Part shown: positions 13,501 through 29,200 of the stretch, piece by piece
How positions within the stretch are numbered: the stretch's first letter is position 1
How the letters are laid out: each line of letters starts with the position of its first letter
Assembly: GCA_036245805.1 (NCBI GenBank)
Contig: BTRK01000005.1
Location: forward strand, 48,717,553 to 48,781,552
Source: Pristionchus mayeri
Taxonomy: Eukaryota > Nematoda > Chromadorea > Rhabditida > Neodiplogasteridae
Direction: 5' to 3'
DNA length: 64,000 nucleotides
Position numbers and translations under genes: made by a program
The notes under the pieces: model-generated
Told to the model about the DNA's origin: nothing
What the model saw: the letters and a program-made list of their open reading frames with translations, nothing else
The model's database searches: none

Positions 13501-16500
13501 AGATGATGAACACACCGTGTTTAACATTTGGCCTTAGAGCATGTAGCTCCATTTCAAAGAATACTCATTGCATGCATCGAGAAAGACGATCACCTTTCGA
13601 AAAACGAGCACTAGACGCTTTCAAAAATTTTTCGAAGAGCCAAGTTCGCTCATGACCCAGTAAAAAGGAGAGATGATGAACACACCGTGTTTAACATTTG
13701 GCCTTAGAGCATGTAGCTCCATTTCAAAGAATACTCATTGCATGCATCGAGAAAGACGATCACTTTTCGAAAAACGAGCTCTAGACGACGCTTTCAAATT
13801 TTTTTCGAAGAGCCAAGTTCGCTCATGACCCAGTAAAAAGGAGAGATGATGAACAGACCGTGTTTAACATTTGGCCTTAGAGCATGTAGCTCCATTTCAA
13901 AGAATACTCATTGCATGCATCGAGAAAGACGATCACTTTTCGAAAAACGAGCTCTAGACGACGCTTTCAAAAATTTTTCGAAGAGCCAAGTTCGCTCATG
14001 ACCCAGTAAAAAGGAGAAATGATGAACAGACCGTGTTTAACATTTGGCCTTAGAGCATGTAGCTCCATTTCAAAGAATACTCATTGCATGCATCGAGAAA
14101 GACGATCACTTTTCGAAAAACGAGCTCTAGACGACGCTTTCAAAAATTTTTCGAAGAGCCAAGTTCGCTCATGACCCAGTAAAAAGGAGAGATGATGAAC
14201 ACACCGTGTTTAACATTTGGCCTTAGAGCATGTAGCTCCATTTCAAAGAATACTCATTCCATGTATCGAGAACGACGATCACTTTTCGAAAAACGAGCTC
14301 TAGACGACGCTTTCAAAAATTTTTCGAAGACCCAAGTTCGCTCATGACCCAGTAAATAGGAGAGATGATGAACACACCGTGTTTAACATTTGGCCTTAGA
14401 GCATGTAGCTCCATTTCAAAGAATACTCATTGCATGCATCGAGAACGACGATCATTTTTCGAAAAACGAGCACTAGACGCTTTCAAAAATTTTTCGAAGA
14501 GCCAAGTTCGCTGATAGGGACCTAGTAAAAAGGAGAGATGATGAACAGACCGTGTTTAACATTTGGCCTTAGAGCATGTAGCTCCATTTCAAAGAATACT
14601 CCTTGCACGCATCGAGAAATACGATCACTTTTCGAAAAACGAGCACTAGACGCTTTCAAATTTTTTTCGAAGAGCCAAGTTCGCTCATGACCCAGTAAAA
14701 AGGAGAGATGATGAACACACCGTGTTTAACATTTGGCCTTAGAGCATGTAGCTCCATTTCAAAGAATACTCATTCCATGTATCGAGAACGACGATCACTT
14801 TTCGAAAAACGAGCTCTAGACGACGCTTTCAAAAATTTTTCGAAGAGCCAAGTTCGCTCATGACCCAGTAAAAAGGAGAGATGATGAACACACCGTGTTT
14901 AACATTTGGCCTTAGAGCATGTAGCTCCATTTCAAAGAATACTCATTCCATGTATCGAGAACGACGATCACTTTTCGAAAAACGAGCTCTAGACGACGCT
15001 TTCAAAAATTTTTCGAAGACCCAAGTTCGCTCATGACCCAGTAAATAGGAGAGATGATGAACACACCGTGTTTAACATTTGGCCTTAGAGCATGTAGCTC
15101 CATTTCAAAGAATACTCATTGCATGCATCGAGAACGACGATCATTTTTCGAAAAACGAGCACTAGACGCTTTCAAATTTTTTTCGAAGAGCCAAGTTCGC
15201 TCATGACCCAGTAAAAAGGAGAGATGATGAACACACCGTGTTTAACATTTGGCCTTATTTCAAAGAATACTCCCTGCACGCATCGAGAAATACGATCACT
15301 TTTCGAAAAACGAGCACTAGACGCTTTCAAAAATTTTTCGAAGAGCCAAGTTCGCTCATGACCCAGTAAAAAGGAGAGATGATGAACACACCGTGTTTAA
15401 CATTTGGCCTTAGAGCATGTAGCTCCATTTCAAAGAATACTCATTGCATGCATCGAGAAAGACGATCACTTTTCGAAAAACGAGCACTAGACGCTTTCAA
15501 AAATTTTTCGAAGAGCCAAGTTCGCTCATGACCCAGTAAAAAGGAGAGATGATGAACACACCGTGTTTAACATTTGGCCTTAGAGCATGTAGCTCCATTT
15601 CAAAGAATACTCATTGCATGCATCGAGAAAGACGATCACTTTTCGAAAAACGAGCACTAGACGCTTTCAAAAATTTTTCGAAGAGCCAAGTTCGCTCATG
15701 ACCCAGTAAAAAGGAGAGATGATGAACACACCGTGTTTAACATTTGGCCTTAGAGCATGTAGCTCCATTTCAAAGAATACTCATTGCATGCATCGAGAAA
15801 AACGATCACTTTTCGAAAAACGAGCTCTAGACGACGCTTTCAAAAATTTTTCGAAGAGCCAAGTTCGCTCATGACCCAGTAAAGAGGAGAGATGATGAAC
15901 AGACCGTGTTTAACATTTGGCCTTAGAGCATGTAGCTCCATTTCAAAGAATACTCATTGCATGCATCGAGAAAGACGATCACTTTTCGAAAAACGAGCAC
16001 TAGACGCTTTCAAAAATTTTTCGAAGAGCCAAGTTCGCTCATGACCCAGTAAAAAGGAGAGATGATGAACACACCGTGTTTAACATTTGGCCTTAGAGCA
16101 TGTAGCTCCATTTCAAAGAATACTCATTGCATGCATCGAGAAAGACGATCACTTTTCGAAAAACGAGCACTAGACGCTTTCAAAAATTTTTCGAAGAGCC
16201 AAGTTCGCTCATGACCCAGTAAAAAGGAGAGATGATGAACACACCGTGTTTAACATTTGGCCTTAGAGCATGTAGCTCCATTTCAAAGAATACTCATTCC
16301 ATGTATCGAGAACGACGATCACTTTTCGAAAAACGAGCTCTAGACGACGCTTTCAAAAATTTTTCGAAGACCCAAGTTCGCTCATGACCCAGTAAATAGG
16401 AGAGATGATGAACACACCGTGTTTAACATTTGGCCTTAGAGCATGTAGCTCCATTTCAAAGAATACTCATTGCATGCATCGAGAACGACGATCATTTTTC

Positions 16501-19199
16501 GAAAAACGAGCACTAGACGCTTTCAAATTTTTTCGAAGAGCCAAGTTCGCTCATGACCCAGTAAAAAGGAGAGATGATGAACACACCGTGTTTAACATTT
16601 GGCCTTATTTCAAAGAATACTCCCTGCACGCATCGAGAAATACGATCACTTTTCGAAAAACGAGCACTAGACGCTTTCAAAAATTTTTCGAAGAGCCAAG
16701 TTCGCTCATGACCCAGTAAAAAGGAGAGATGATGAACACACCGTGTTTAACATTTGGCCTTAGAGCATGTAGCTCCATTTCAAAGAATACTCATTGCATG
16801 CATCGAGAAAGACGATCACTTTTCGAAAAACGAGCACTAGACGCTTTCAAAAATTTTTCGAAGAGCCAAGTTCGCTCATGACCCAGTAAAAAGGAGAGAT
16901 GATGAACACACCGTGTTTAACATTTGGCCTTAGAGCATGTAGCTCCATTTCAAAGAATACTCATTGCATGCATCGAGAAAGACGATCACTTTTCGAAAAA
17001 CGAGCTCTAGACGACGCTTTCAAATTTTTTTCGAAGAGCCAAGTTCGCTCATGACCCAGTAAAAAGGAGAGATGATGAACAGACCGTGTTTAACATTTGG
17101 CCTTAGAGCATGTAGCTCCATTTCAAAGAATACTCATTGCATGCATCGAGAAAAACGATCACTTTTCGAAAAACGAGCTCTAGACGACGCTTTCAAAAAT
17201 TTTTCGAAGAGCCAAGTTCGCTCATGACCCAGTAAAAAGGAGAGATGATGAACAGACCGTGTTTAACATTTGGCCTTAGAGCATGTAGCTCCATTTCAAA
17301 GAATACTCATTGCATGCATCGAGAAAGACGATCACTTTTCGAAAAACGAGCACTAGACGCTTTCAAAAATTTTTCGAAGAGCCAAGTTCGCTCATGACCC
17401 AGTAAAAAGGAGAGATGATGAACACACCGTGTTTAACATTTGGCCTTAGAGCATGTAGCTCCATTTCAAAGAATACTCATTGCATGCATCGAGAAAGACG
17501 ATCACTTTTCGAAAAACGAGCTCTAGACGACGCTTTCAAATTTTTTTCGAAGAGCCAAGTTCGCTCATGACCCAGTAAAAAGGAGAGATGATGAACAGAC
17601 CGTGTTTAACATTTGGCCTTAGAGCATGTAGCTCCATTTCAAAGAATACTCATTGCATGCATCGAGAAAAACGATCACTTTTCGAAAAACGAGCTCTAGA
17701 CGACGCTTTCAAAAATTTTTCGAAGAGCCAAGTTCGCTCATGACCCAGTAAAGAGGAGAGATGATGAACAGACCGTGTTTAACATTTGGCCTTAGAGCAT
17801 GTAGCTCTATTTCAAAGAATACTCATTGCATGCATCGAGAAAGACGATCACTTTTCGAAAAACGAGCACTAGACGCTTTCAAAAATTTTTCGAAGAGCCA
17901 AGTTTGCTCATGACCCAGTAAAAAGGAGAGATGATGAACACACCGTGTTTAACATTTGGCCTTAGAGCATGTAGCTCCATTTCAAAGAATACTCATTGCA
18001 TGCATCGAGAAAGACGATCACTTTTCGAAAAACGAGCACTAGACGCTTTCAAAAATTTTTCGAAGAGCCAAGTTCGCTCATGACCCAGTAAAAAGGAGAG
18101 ATGATGAACACACCGTGTTTAACATTTGGCCTTAGAGCATGTAGCTCCATTTCAAAGAATACTCATTCCATGTATCGAGAACGACGATCACTTTTCGAAA
18201 AACGAGCTCTAGACGACGCTTTCAAAAATTTTTCGAAGACCCAAGTTCGCTCATGACCCAGTAAATAGGAGAGATGATGAACACACCGTGTTTAACATTT
18301 GGCCTTAGAGCATGTAGCTCCATTTCAAAGAATACTCATTGCATGCATCGAGAACGACGATCATTTTTCGAAAAACGAGCACTAGACGCTTTCAAATTTT
18401 TTCGAAAAGCCAAGTTCGCTCATGACCCAGTAAAAAGGAGAGATGATGAACACACCGTGTTTAACATTTGGCCTTATTTCAAAGAATACTCCCTGCACGC
18501 ATCGAGAAATACGATCACTTTTCGAAAAACGAGCACTAGACGCTTTCAAAAATTTTTCGAAGAGCCAAGTTCGCTCATGACCCAGTAAAAAGGAGAGATG
18601 ATGAACACACCGTGTTTAACATTTGGCCTTAGAGCATGTAGCTCCATTTCAAAGAATACTCATTGCATGCATCGAGAAAGACGATCACTTTTCGAAAAAC
18701 GAGCACTAGACGCTTTCAAAAATTTTTCGAAGAGCCAAGTTCGCTCATGACCCAGTAAAAAGGAGAGATGATGAACACACCGTGTTTAACATTTGGCCTT
18801 AGAGCATGTAGCTCCATTTCAAAGAATACTCATTGCATGCATCGAGAAAGACGATCACTTTTCGAAAAACGAGCTCTAGACGACGCTTTCAAATTTTTTT
18901 CGAAGAACCAAGTTCGCTCATGACCCAGTAAAAAGGAGAGATGATGAACAGACCGTGTTTAACATTTGGCCTTAGAGCATGTAGCTCCATTTCAAAGAAT
19001 ACTCATTGCATGCATCGAGAAAAACGATCACTTTTCGAAAAACGAGCTCTAGACGACGCTTTCAAAAATTTTTCGAAGAGCCAAGTTCGCTCATGACCCA
19101 GTAAAGAGGAGAGATGATGAACAGACCGTGTTTAACATTTGGCCTTAGAGCATGTAGCTCTATTTCAAAGAATACTCATTGCATGCATCGAGAAAGACG

Positions 19200-22100
19200 A
19201 TCACTTTTCGAAAAACGAGCACTAGACGCTTTCAAAAATTTTTCGAAGAGCCAAGTTCGCTCATGACCCAGTAAAAAGGAGAGATGATGAACACACCGTG
19301 TTTAACATTTGGCCTTAGAGCATGTAGCTCCATTTCAAAGAATACTCATTGCATGCATCGAGAAAGACGATCACTTTTCGAAAAACGAGCACTAGACGCT
19401 TTCAAAATTTTTTCGAAGAGCCAAGTTCGCTCATGACCCAGTAAAAAGGAGAGATGATGAACACACCGTGTTTAACATTTGGCCTTAGAGCATGTAGCTC
19501 TATTTCAAAGAATACTCATTGCATGCATCGAGAAAGACGATCACTTTTCGAAAAACGAGCACTAGACGCTTTCAAAAATTTTTCGAAGAGCCAAGTTCGC
19601 TCATGACCCAGTAAAAAGGAGAGATGATGAACACACCGTGTTTAACATTTGGCCTTAGAGCATGTAGCTCCATTTCAAAGAATACTCATTGCATGCATCG
19701 AGAAAGACGATCACTTTTCGAAAAACGAGCACTAGACGCTTTCAAAAATTTTTCGAAGAGCCAAGTTCGCTCATGACCCAGTAAAAAGGAGAGATGATGA
19801 ACACACCGTGTTTAACATTTGGCCTTAGAGCATGTAGCTCCATTTCAAAGAATACTCATTCCATGTATCGAGAACGACGATCACTTTTCGAAAAACGAGC
19901 TCTAGACGACGCTTTCAAAAATTTTTCGAAGACCCAAGTTCGCTCATGACCCAGTAAAAAGGAGAGATGATGAACACACCGTGTTTAACATTTGGCCTTA
20001 GAGCATGTAGCTCCATTTCAAAGAATACTCATTGCATGCATCGAGAAAGACGATCACTTTTCGAAAAACGAGCTCTAGACGACGCTTTCAAAAATTTTTC
20101 GAAGAGCCAAGTTCGCTCATGACCCAGTAAAAAGGAGAGATGATGAACAGACCGTGTTTAACATTTGGCCTTAGAGCATGTAGCTCCATTTCAAAGAATA
20201 CTCATTGCATGCATCGAGAAAGACGATCACTTTTCGAAAAACGAGCACTAGACGCTTTCAAAAATTTTTCGAAGAGCCAAGTTCGCTCATGACCCAGTAA
20301 AAAGGAGAGATGATGAACACACCGTGTTTAACATTTGGCCTTAGAGCATGTAGCTCCATTTCAAAGAATACTCATTGCATGCATCGAGAAAGACGATCAC
20401 TTTTCGAAAAACGAGCTCTAGACGACGCTTTCAAATTTTTTTCGAAGAGCCAAGTTCGCTCATGACCCAGTAAAAAGGAGAGATGATGAACAGACCGTGT
20501 TTAACATTTGGCCTTAGAGCATGTAGCTCCATTTCAAAGAATACTCATTGCATGCATCGAGAAAAACGATCACTTTTCGAAAAACGAGCTCTAGACGACG
20601 CTTTCAAAAATTTTTCGAAGAGCCAAGTTCGCTCATGACCCAGTAAAGAGGAGAGATGATGAACAGACCGTGTTTAACATTTGGCCTTAGAGCATGTAGC
20701 TCTATTTCAAAGAATACTCATTGCATGCATCGAGAAAGACGATCACTTTTCGAAAAACGAGCACTAGACGCTTTCAAAAATTTTTCGAAGAGCCAAGTTC
20801 GCTCATGACCCAGTAAAAAGGAGAGATGATGAACACACCGTGTTTAACATTTGGCCTTAGAGCATGTAGCTCCATTTCAAAGAATACTCATTGCATGCAT
20901 CGAGAAAGACGATCACTTTTCGAAAAACGAGCACTAGACGCTTTCAAAAATTTTTCGAAGAGCCAAGTTCGCTCATGACCCAGTAAAAAGGAGAGATGAT
21001 GAACACACCGTGTTTAACATTTGGCCTTAGAGCATGTAGCTCCATTTCAAAGAATACTCATTCCATGTATCGAGAACGACGATCACTTTTCGAAAAACGA
21101 GCTCCAGACGACGCTTTCAAAAATTTTTCGAAGACCCAAGTTCGCTCATGACCCAGTAAATAGGAGAGATGATGAACACACCGTGTTTAACATTTGGCCT
21201 TAGAGCATGTAGCTCCATTTCAAAGAATACTCCCTGCACGCATCGAGAAATACGATCACTTTTCGAAAAACGAGCACTAGACGCTTTCAAAAATTTTTCG
21301 AAGAGCCAAGTTCGCTCATGACCCAGTAAAAAGGAGAGATGATGAACACACCGTGTTTAACATTTGGCCTTAGAGCATGTAGCTCCATTTCAAAGAATAC
21401 TCATTGCATGCATCGAGAAAGACGATCACTTTTCGAAAAACGAGCACTAGACGCTTTCAAAATTTTTTCGAAGAGCCAAGTTCGCTCATGACCCAGTAAA
21501 AAGGAGAGATGATGAACACACCGTGTTTAACATTTGGCCTTAGAGCATGTAGCTCTATTTCAAAGAATACTCATTGCATGCATCGAGAAAGACGATCACT
21601 TTTCGAAAAACGAGCACTAGACGCTTTCAAAAATTTTTCGAAGAGCCAAGTTCGCTCATGACCCAGTAAAAAGGAGAGATGATGAACACACCGTGTTTAA
21701 CATTTGGCCTTAGAGCATGTAGCTCCATTTCAAAGAATACTCATTGCATGCATCGAGAAAGACGATCACTTTTCGAAAAACGAGCACTAGACGCTTTCAA
21801 AAATTTTTCGAAGAGCCAAGTTCGCTCATGACCCAGTAAAAAGGAGAGATGATGAACACACCGTGTTTAACATTTGGCCTTAGAGCATGTAGCTCCATTT
21901 CAAAGAATACTCATTCCATGTATCGAGAACGACGATCACTTTTCGAAAAACGAGCTCTAGACGACGCTTTCAAAAATTTTTCGAAGACCCAAGTTCGCTC
22001 ATGACCCAGTAAAAAGGAGAGATGATGAACACACCGTGTTTAACATTTGGCCTTAGAGCATGTAGCTCCATTTCAAAGAATACTCATTGCATGCATCGAG

Positions 22101-23285
22101 AAAGACGATCACTTTTCGAAAAACGAGCTCTAGACGACGCTTTCAAAAATTTTTCGAAGAGCCAAGTTCGCTCATGACCCAGTAAAAAGGAGAGATGATG
22201 AACAGACCGTGTTTAACATTTGGCCTTAGAGCATGTAGCTCCATTTCAAAGAATACTCATTGCATGCATCGAGAAAGACGATCACTTTTCGAAAAACGAG
22301 CACTAGACGCTTTCAAAAATTTTTCGAAGAGCCAAGTTCGCTCATGACCCAGTAAAAAGGAGAGATGATGAACACACCGTGTTTAACATTTGGCCTTAGA
22401 GCATGTAGCTCCATTTCAAAGAATACTCATTGCATGCATCGAGAAAGACGATCACTTTTCGAAAAACGAGCTCTAGACGACGCTTTCAAATTTTTTTCGA
22501 AGAGCCAAGTTCGCTCATGACCCAGTAAAAAGGAGAGATGATGAACAGACCGTGTTTAACATTTGGCCTTAGAGCATGTAGCTCCATTTCAAAGAATACT
22601 CATTGCATGCATCGAGAAAAACGATCACTTTTCGAAAAACGAGCTCTAGACGACGCTTTCAAAAATTTTTCGAAGAGCCAAGTTCGCTCATGACCCAGTA
22701 AAGAGGAGAGATGATGAACAGACCGTGTTTAACATTTGGCCTTAGAGCATGTAGCTCTATTTCAAAGAATACTCATTGCATGCATCGAGAAAGACGATCA
22801 CTTTTCGAAAAACGAGCACTAGACGCTTTCAAAAATTTTTCGAAGAGCCAAGTTCGCTCATGACCCAGTAAAAAGGAGAGATGATGAACACACCGTGTTT
22901 AACATTTGGCCTTAGAGCATGTAGCTCCATTTCAAAGAATACTCATTGCATGCATCGAGAAAGACGATCACTTTTCGAAAAACGAGCACTAGACGCTTTC
23001 AAAAATTTTTCGAAGAGCCAAGTTCGCTCATGACCCAGTAAAAAGGAGAGATGATGAACACACCGTGTTTAACATTTGGCCTTAGAGCATGTAGCTCCAT
23101 TTCAAAGAATACTCATTCCATGTATCGAGAACGACGATCACTTTTCGAAAAACGAGCTCCAGACGACGCTTTCAAAAATTTTTCGAAGACCCAAGTTCGC
23201 TCATGACCCAGTAAATAGGAGAGATGATGAACACACCGTGTTTAACATTTGGCCTTAGAGCATGTAGCTCCATTTCAAAGAATAC
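19200..23285 (+). repeat. Higher-order repeat of satellite A, period 2055 bp (12 monomers), two copies
   Basis: About 19200-21254 and 21255-23285 are tandem copies. Private variants recur at exactly 2055 bp: the TTCAAAATTTTTTCG monomer at 19401 and 21456, and the GCTCCAGACGACGC monomer at 21101 and 23156. Just before the block, 19181 has GCATGCATCGAGAAAG where 21236 has GCACGCATCGAGAAAT. After it, 21231 has CCCTGCACGC where 23286 has CATTGCATGC. These differences fix the approximate edges of the duplication. Confidence 0.87.
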
Positions 23286-26200
23286 TCATTGCATGCATCG
23301 AGAACGACGATCATTTTTCGAAAAACGAGCACTAGACGCTTTCAAATTTTTTCGAAGAGCCAAGTTCGCTCATGACCCAGTAAAAAGGAGAGATGATGAA
23401 CACACCGTGTTTAACATTTGGCCTTATTTCAAAGAATACTCCCTGCACGCATCGAGAAATACGATCACTTTTCGAAAAACGAGCACTAGACGCTTTCAAA
23501 AATTTTTCGAAGAGCCAAGTTCGCTCATGACCCAGTAAAAAGGAGAGATGATGAACACACCGTGTTTAACATTTGGCCTTAGAGCATGTAGCTCCATTTC
23601 AAAGAATACTCATTGCATGCATCGAGAAAGACGATCACTTTTCGAAAAACGAGCACTAGACGCTTTCAAAAATTTTTCGAAGAGCCAAGTTCGCTCATGA
23701 CCCAGTAAAAAGGAGAGATGATGAACACACCGTGTTTAACATTTGGCCTTAGAGCATGTAGCTCCATTTCAAAGAATACTCATTGCATGCATCGAGAAAG
23801 ACGATCACTTTTCGAAAAACGAGCTCTAGACGACGCTTTCAAATTTTTTTCGAAGAGCCAAGTTCGCTCATGACCCAGTAAAAAGGAGAGATGATGAACA
23901 GACCGTGTTTAACATTTGGCCTTAGAGCATGTAGCTCCATTTCAAAGAATACTCATTGCATGCATCGAGAAAAACGATCACTTTTCGAAAAACGAGCTCT
24001 AGACGACGCTTTCAAAAATTTTTCGAAGAGCCAAGTTCGCTCATGACCCAGTAAAGAGGAGAGATGATGAACAGACCGTGTTTAACATTTGGCCTTAGAG
24101 CATGTAGCTCTATTTCAAAGAATACTCATTGCATGCATCGAGAAAGACGATCACTTTTCGAAAAACGAGCACTAGACGCTTTCAAAAATTTTTCGAAGAG
24201 CCAAGTTCGCTCATGACCCAGTAAAAAGGAGAGATGATGAACACACCGTGTTTAACATTTGGCCTTAGAGCATGTAGCTCCATTTCAAAGAATACTCATT
24301 GCATGCATCGAGAAAGACGATCACTTTTCGAAAAACGAGCACTAGACGCTTTCAAAAATTTTTCGAAGAGCCAAGTTCGCTCATGACCCAGTAAAAAGGA
24401 GAGATGATGAACACACCGTGTTTAACATTTGGCCTTAGAGCATGTAGCTCCATTTCAAAGAATACTCATTGCATGCATCGAGAAAGACGATCACTTTTCG
24501 AAAAACGAGCACTAGACGCTTTCAAAAATTTTTCGAAGAGCCAAGTTCGCTCATGACCCAGTAAAAAGGAGAGATGATGAACACACCGTGTTTAACATTT
24601 GGCCTTAGAGCATGTAGCTCCATTTCAAAGAATACTCATTCCATGTATCGAGAACGACGATCACTTTTCGAAAAACGAGCTCTAGACGACGCTTTCAAAA
24701 ATTTTTCGAAGACCCAAGTTCGCTCATGACCCAGTAAATAGGAGAGATGATGAACACACCGTGTTTAACATTTGGCCTTAGAGCATGTAGCTCCATTTCA
24801 AAGAATACTCATTGCATGCATCGAGAACGACGATCATTTTTCGAAAAACGAGCACTAGACGCTTTCAAATTTTTTCGAAGAGCCAAGTTCGCTCATGACC
24901 CAGTAAAAAGGAGAGATGATGAACACACCGTGTTTAACATTTGGCCTTATTTCAAAGAATACTCCCTGCACGCATCGAGAAATACGATCACTTTTCGAAA
25001 AACGAGCACTAGACGCTTTCAAAAATTTTTCGAAGAGCCAAGTTCGCTCATGACCCAGTAAAAAGGAGAGATGATGAACACACCGTGTTTAACATTTGGC
25101 CTTAGAGCATGTAGCTCCATTTCAAAGAATACTCATTGCATGCATCGAGAAAGACGATCACTTTTCGAAAAACGAGCACTAGACGCTTTCAAAAATTTTT
25201 CGAAGAGCCAAGTTCGCTCATGACCCAGTAAAAAGGAGAGATGATGAACACACCGTGTTTAACATTTGGCCTTAGAGCATGTAGCTCCATTTCAAAGAAT
25301 ACTCATTGCATGCATCGAGAAAGACGATCACTTTTCGAAAAACGAGCTCTAGACGACGCTTTCAAATTTTTTTCGAAGAGCCAAGTTCGCTCATGACCCA
25401 GTAAAAAGGAGAGATGATGAACAGACCGTGTTTAACATTTGGCCTTAGAGCATGTAGCTCCATTTCAAAGAATACTCATTGCATGCATCGAGAAAAACGA
25501 TCACTTTTCGAAAAACGAGCTCTAGACGACGCTTTCAAAAATTTTTCGAAGAGCCAAGTTCGCTCATGACCCAGTAAAGAGGAGAGATGATGAACAGACC
25601 GTGTTAAACATTTGGCCTTAGAGCATGTAGCTCTATTTCAAAGAATACTCATTGCATGCATCGAGAAAGACGATCACTTTTCGAAAAACGAGCACTAGAC
25701 GCTTTCAAAAATTTTTCGAAGAGCCAAGTTCGCTCATGACCCAGTAAAAAGGAGAGATGATGAACACACCGTGTTTAACATTTGGCCTTAGAGCATGTAG
25801 CTCCATTTCAAAGAATACTCATTGCATGCATCGAGAAAGACGATCACTTTTCGAAAAACGAGCACTAGACGCTTTCAAAAATTTTTCGAAGAGCCAAGTT
25901 CGCTCATGACCCAGTAAAAAGGAGAGATGATGAACACACCGTGTTTAACATTTGGCCTTAGAGCATGTAGCTCTATTTCAAAGAATACTCATTGCATGCA
26001 TCGAGAAAGACGATCACTTTTCGAAAAACGAGCACTAGACGCTTTCAAAAATTTTTCGAAGAGCCAAGTTCGCTCATGACCCAGTAAAAAGGAGAGATGA
26101 TGAACACACCGTGTTTAACATTTGGCCTTAGAGCATGTAGCTCCATTTCAAAGAATACTCATTGCATGCATCGAGAAAGACGATCACTTTTCGAAAAACG

Positions 26201-29200
26201 AGCACTAGACGCTTTCAAAAATTTTTCGAAGAGCCAAGTTCGCTCATGACCCAGTAAAAAGGAGAGATGATGAACACACCGTGTTTAACATTTGGCCTTA
26301 GAGCATGTAGCTCCATTTCAAAGAATACTCATTGCATGCATCGAGAAAGACGATCACTTTTCGAAAAACGAGCACTAGACGCTTTCAAAAATTTTTCGAA
26401 GAGCCAAGTTCGCTCATGACCCAGTAAAAAGGAGAGATGATGAACACACCGTGTTTAACATTTGGCCTTAGAGCATGTAGCTCTATTTCAAAGAATACTC
26501 ATTGCATGCATCGAGAAAGACGATCACTTTTCGAAAAACGAGCACTAGACGCTTTCAAAAATTTTTCGAAGAGCCAAGTTCGCTCATGACCCAGTAAAAA
26601 GGAGAGATGATGAACACACCGTGTTTAACATTTGGCCTTAGAGCATGTAGCTCCATTTCAAAGAATACTCATTGCATGCATCGAGAAAGACGATCACTTT
26701 TCGAAAAACGAGCACTAGACGCTTTCAAAAATTTTTCGAAGAGCCAAGTTCGCTCATGACCCAGTAAAAAGGAGAGATGATGAACACACCGTGTTTAACA
26801 TTTGGCCTTAGAGCATGTAGCTCCATTTCAAAGAATACTCATTCCATGTATCGAGAACGACGATCACTTTTCGAAAAACGAGCTCTAGACGACGCTTTCA
26901 AAAATTTTTCGAAGACCCAAGTTCGCTCATGACCCAGTAAATAGGAGAGATGATGAACACACCGTGTTTAACATTTGGCCTTAGAGCATGTAGCTCCATT
27001 TCAAAGAATACTCATTGCATGCATCGAGAACGACGATCATTTTTCGAAAAACGAGCACTAGACGCTTTCAAATTTTTTCGAAGAGCCAAGTTCGCTCATG
27101 ACCCAGTAAAAAGGAGAGATGATGAACACACCGTGTTTAACATTTGGCCTTATTTCAAAGAATACTCCCTGCACGCATCGAGAAATACGATCACTTTTCG
27201 AAAAACGAGCACTAGACGCTTTCAAAAATTTTTCGAAGAGCCAAGTTCGCTCATGACCCAGTAAAAAGGAGAGATGATGAACACACCGTGTTTAACATTT
27301 GGCCTTAGAGCATGTAGCTCCATTTCAAAGAATACTCATTGCATGCATCGAGAAAGACGATCACTTTTCGAAAAACGAGCACTAGACGCTTTCAAAAATT
27401 TTTCGAAGAGCCAAGTTCGCTCATGACCCAGTAAAAAGGAGAGATGATGAACACACCGTGTTTAACATTTGGCCTTAGAGCATGTAGCTCCATTTCAAAG
27501 AATACTCATTGCATGCATCGAGAAAGACGATCACTTTTCGAAAAACGAGCTCTAGACGACGCTTTCAAATTTTTTTCGAAGAGCCAAGTTCGCTCATGAC
27601 CCAGTAAAAAGGAGAGATGATGAACAGACCGTGTTTAACATTTGGCCTTAGAGCATGTAGCTCCATTTCAAAGAATACTCATTGCATGCATCGAGAAAAA
27701 CGATCACTTTTCGAAAAACGAGCTCTAGACGACGCTTTCAAAAATTTTTCGAAGAGCCAAGTTCGCTCATGACCCAGTAAAGAGGAGAGATGATGAACAG
27801 ACCGTGTTTAACATTTGGCCTTAGAGCATGTAGCTCTATTTCAAAGAATACTCATTGCATGCATCGAGAAAGACGATCACTTTTCGAAAAACGAGCACTA
27901 GACGCTTTCAAAAATTTTTCGAAGAGCCAAGTTCGCTCATGACCCAGTAAAAAGGAGAGATGATGAACACACCGTGTTTAACATTTGGCCTTAGAGCATG
28001 TAGCTCCATTTCAAAGAATACTCGTTGCATGCATCGAGAAAGACGATCACTTTTCGAAAAACGAGCACTAGACGCTTTCAAAAATTTTTCGAAGAGCCAA
28101 GTTCGCTCATGACCCAGTAAAAAGGAGAGATGATGAACACACCGTGTTTAACATTTGGCCTTAGAGCATGTAGCTCCATTTCAAAGAATACTCATTGCAT
28201 GCATCGAGAAAAACGATCACTTTTCGAAAAACGAGCTCTAGACGACGCTTTCAAAAATTTTTCGAAGAGCCAAGTTCGCTCATGACCCAGTAAAAAGGAG
28301 AGATGATGAACACACCGTGTTTAACATTTGGCCTTAGAGCATGTAGCTCCATTTCAAAGAATACTCATTGCATGCATCGAGAAAGACGATCACTTTTCGA
28401 AAAACGAGCACTAGACGCTTTCAAAAATTTTTCGAAGAGCCAAGTTCGCTCATGACCCAGTAAAAAGGAGAGATGATGAACACACCGTGTTTAACATTTG
28501 GCCTTAGAGCATGTAGCTCCATTTCAAAGAATACTCATTCCATGTATCGAGAACGACGATCACTTTTCGAAAAACGAGCTCTAGACGACGCTTTCAAAAA
28601 TTTTTCGAAGAGCCAAGTTCGCTCATGACCCAGTAAAAAGGAGAGATGATGAACACACCGTGTTTAACATTTGGCCTTAGAGCATATAGCTCCATTTCAA
28701 AGAATACTCGTTGCATGCATCGAGAAAGACGATCACTTTTCGAAAAACGAGCACTAGACGCTTTCAAAAATTTTTCGAAGAGCCAAGTTCGCTCATGACC
28801 CAGTAAAAAGGAGAGATGATGAACACACCGTGTTTAACATTTGGCCTTAGAGCATGTAGCTCCATTTCAAAGAATACTCATTGCATGCATCGAGAAAAAC
28901 GATCACTTTTCGAAAAACGAGCTCTAGACGACGCTTTCAAAAATTTTTCGAAGAGCCAAGTTCGCTCATGACCCAGTAAAAAGGAGAGATGATGAACACA
29001 CCGTGTTTAACATTTGGCCTTAGAGCATGTAGCTCCATTTCAAAGAATACTCATTGCATGCATCGAGAAAGACGATCACTTTTCGAAAAACGAGCACTAG
29101 ACGCTTTCAAAAATTTTTCGAAGAGCCAAGTTCGCTCATGACCCAGTAAAAAGGAGAGATGATGAACACACCGTGTTTAACATTTGGCCTTAGAGCATGT

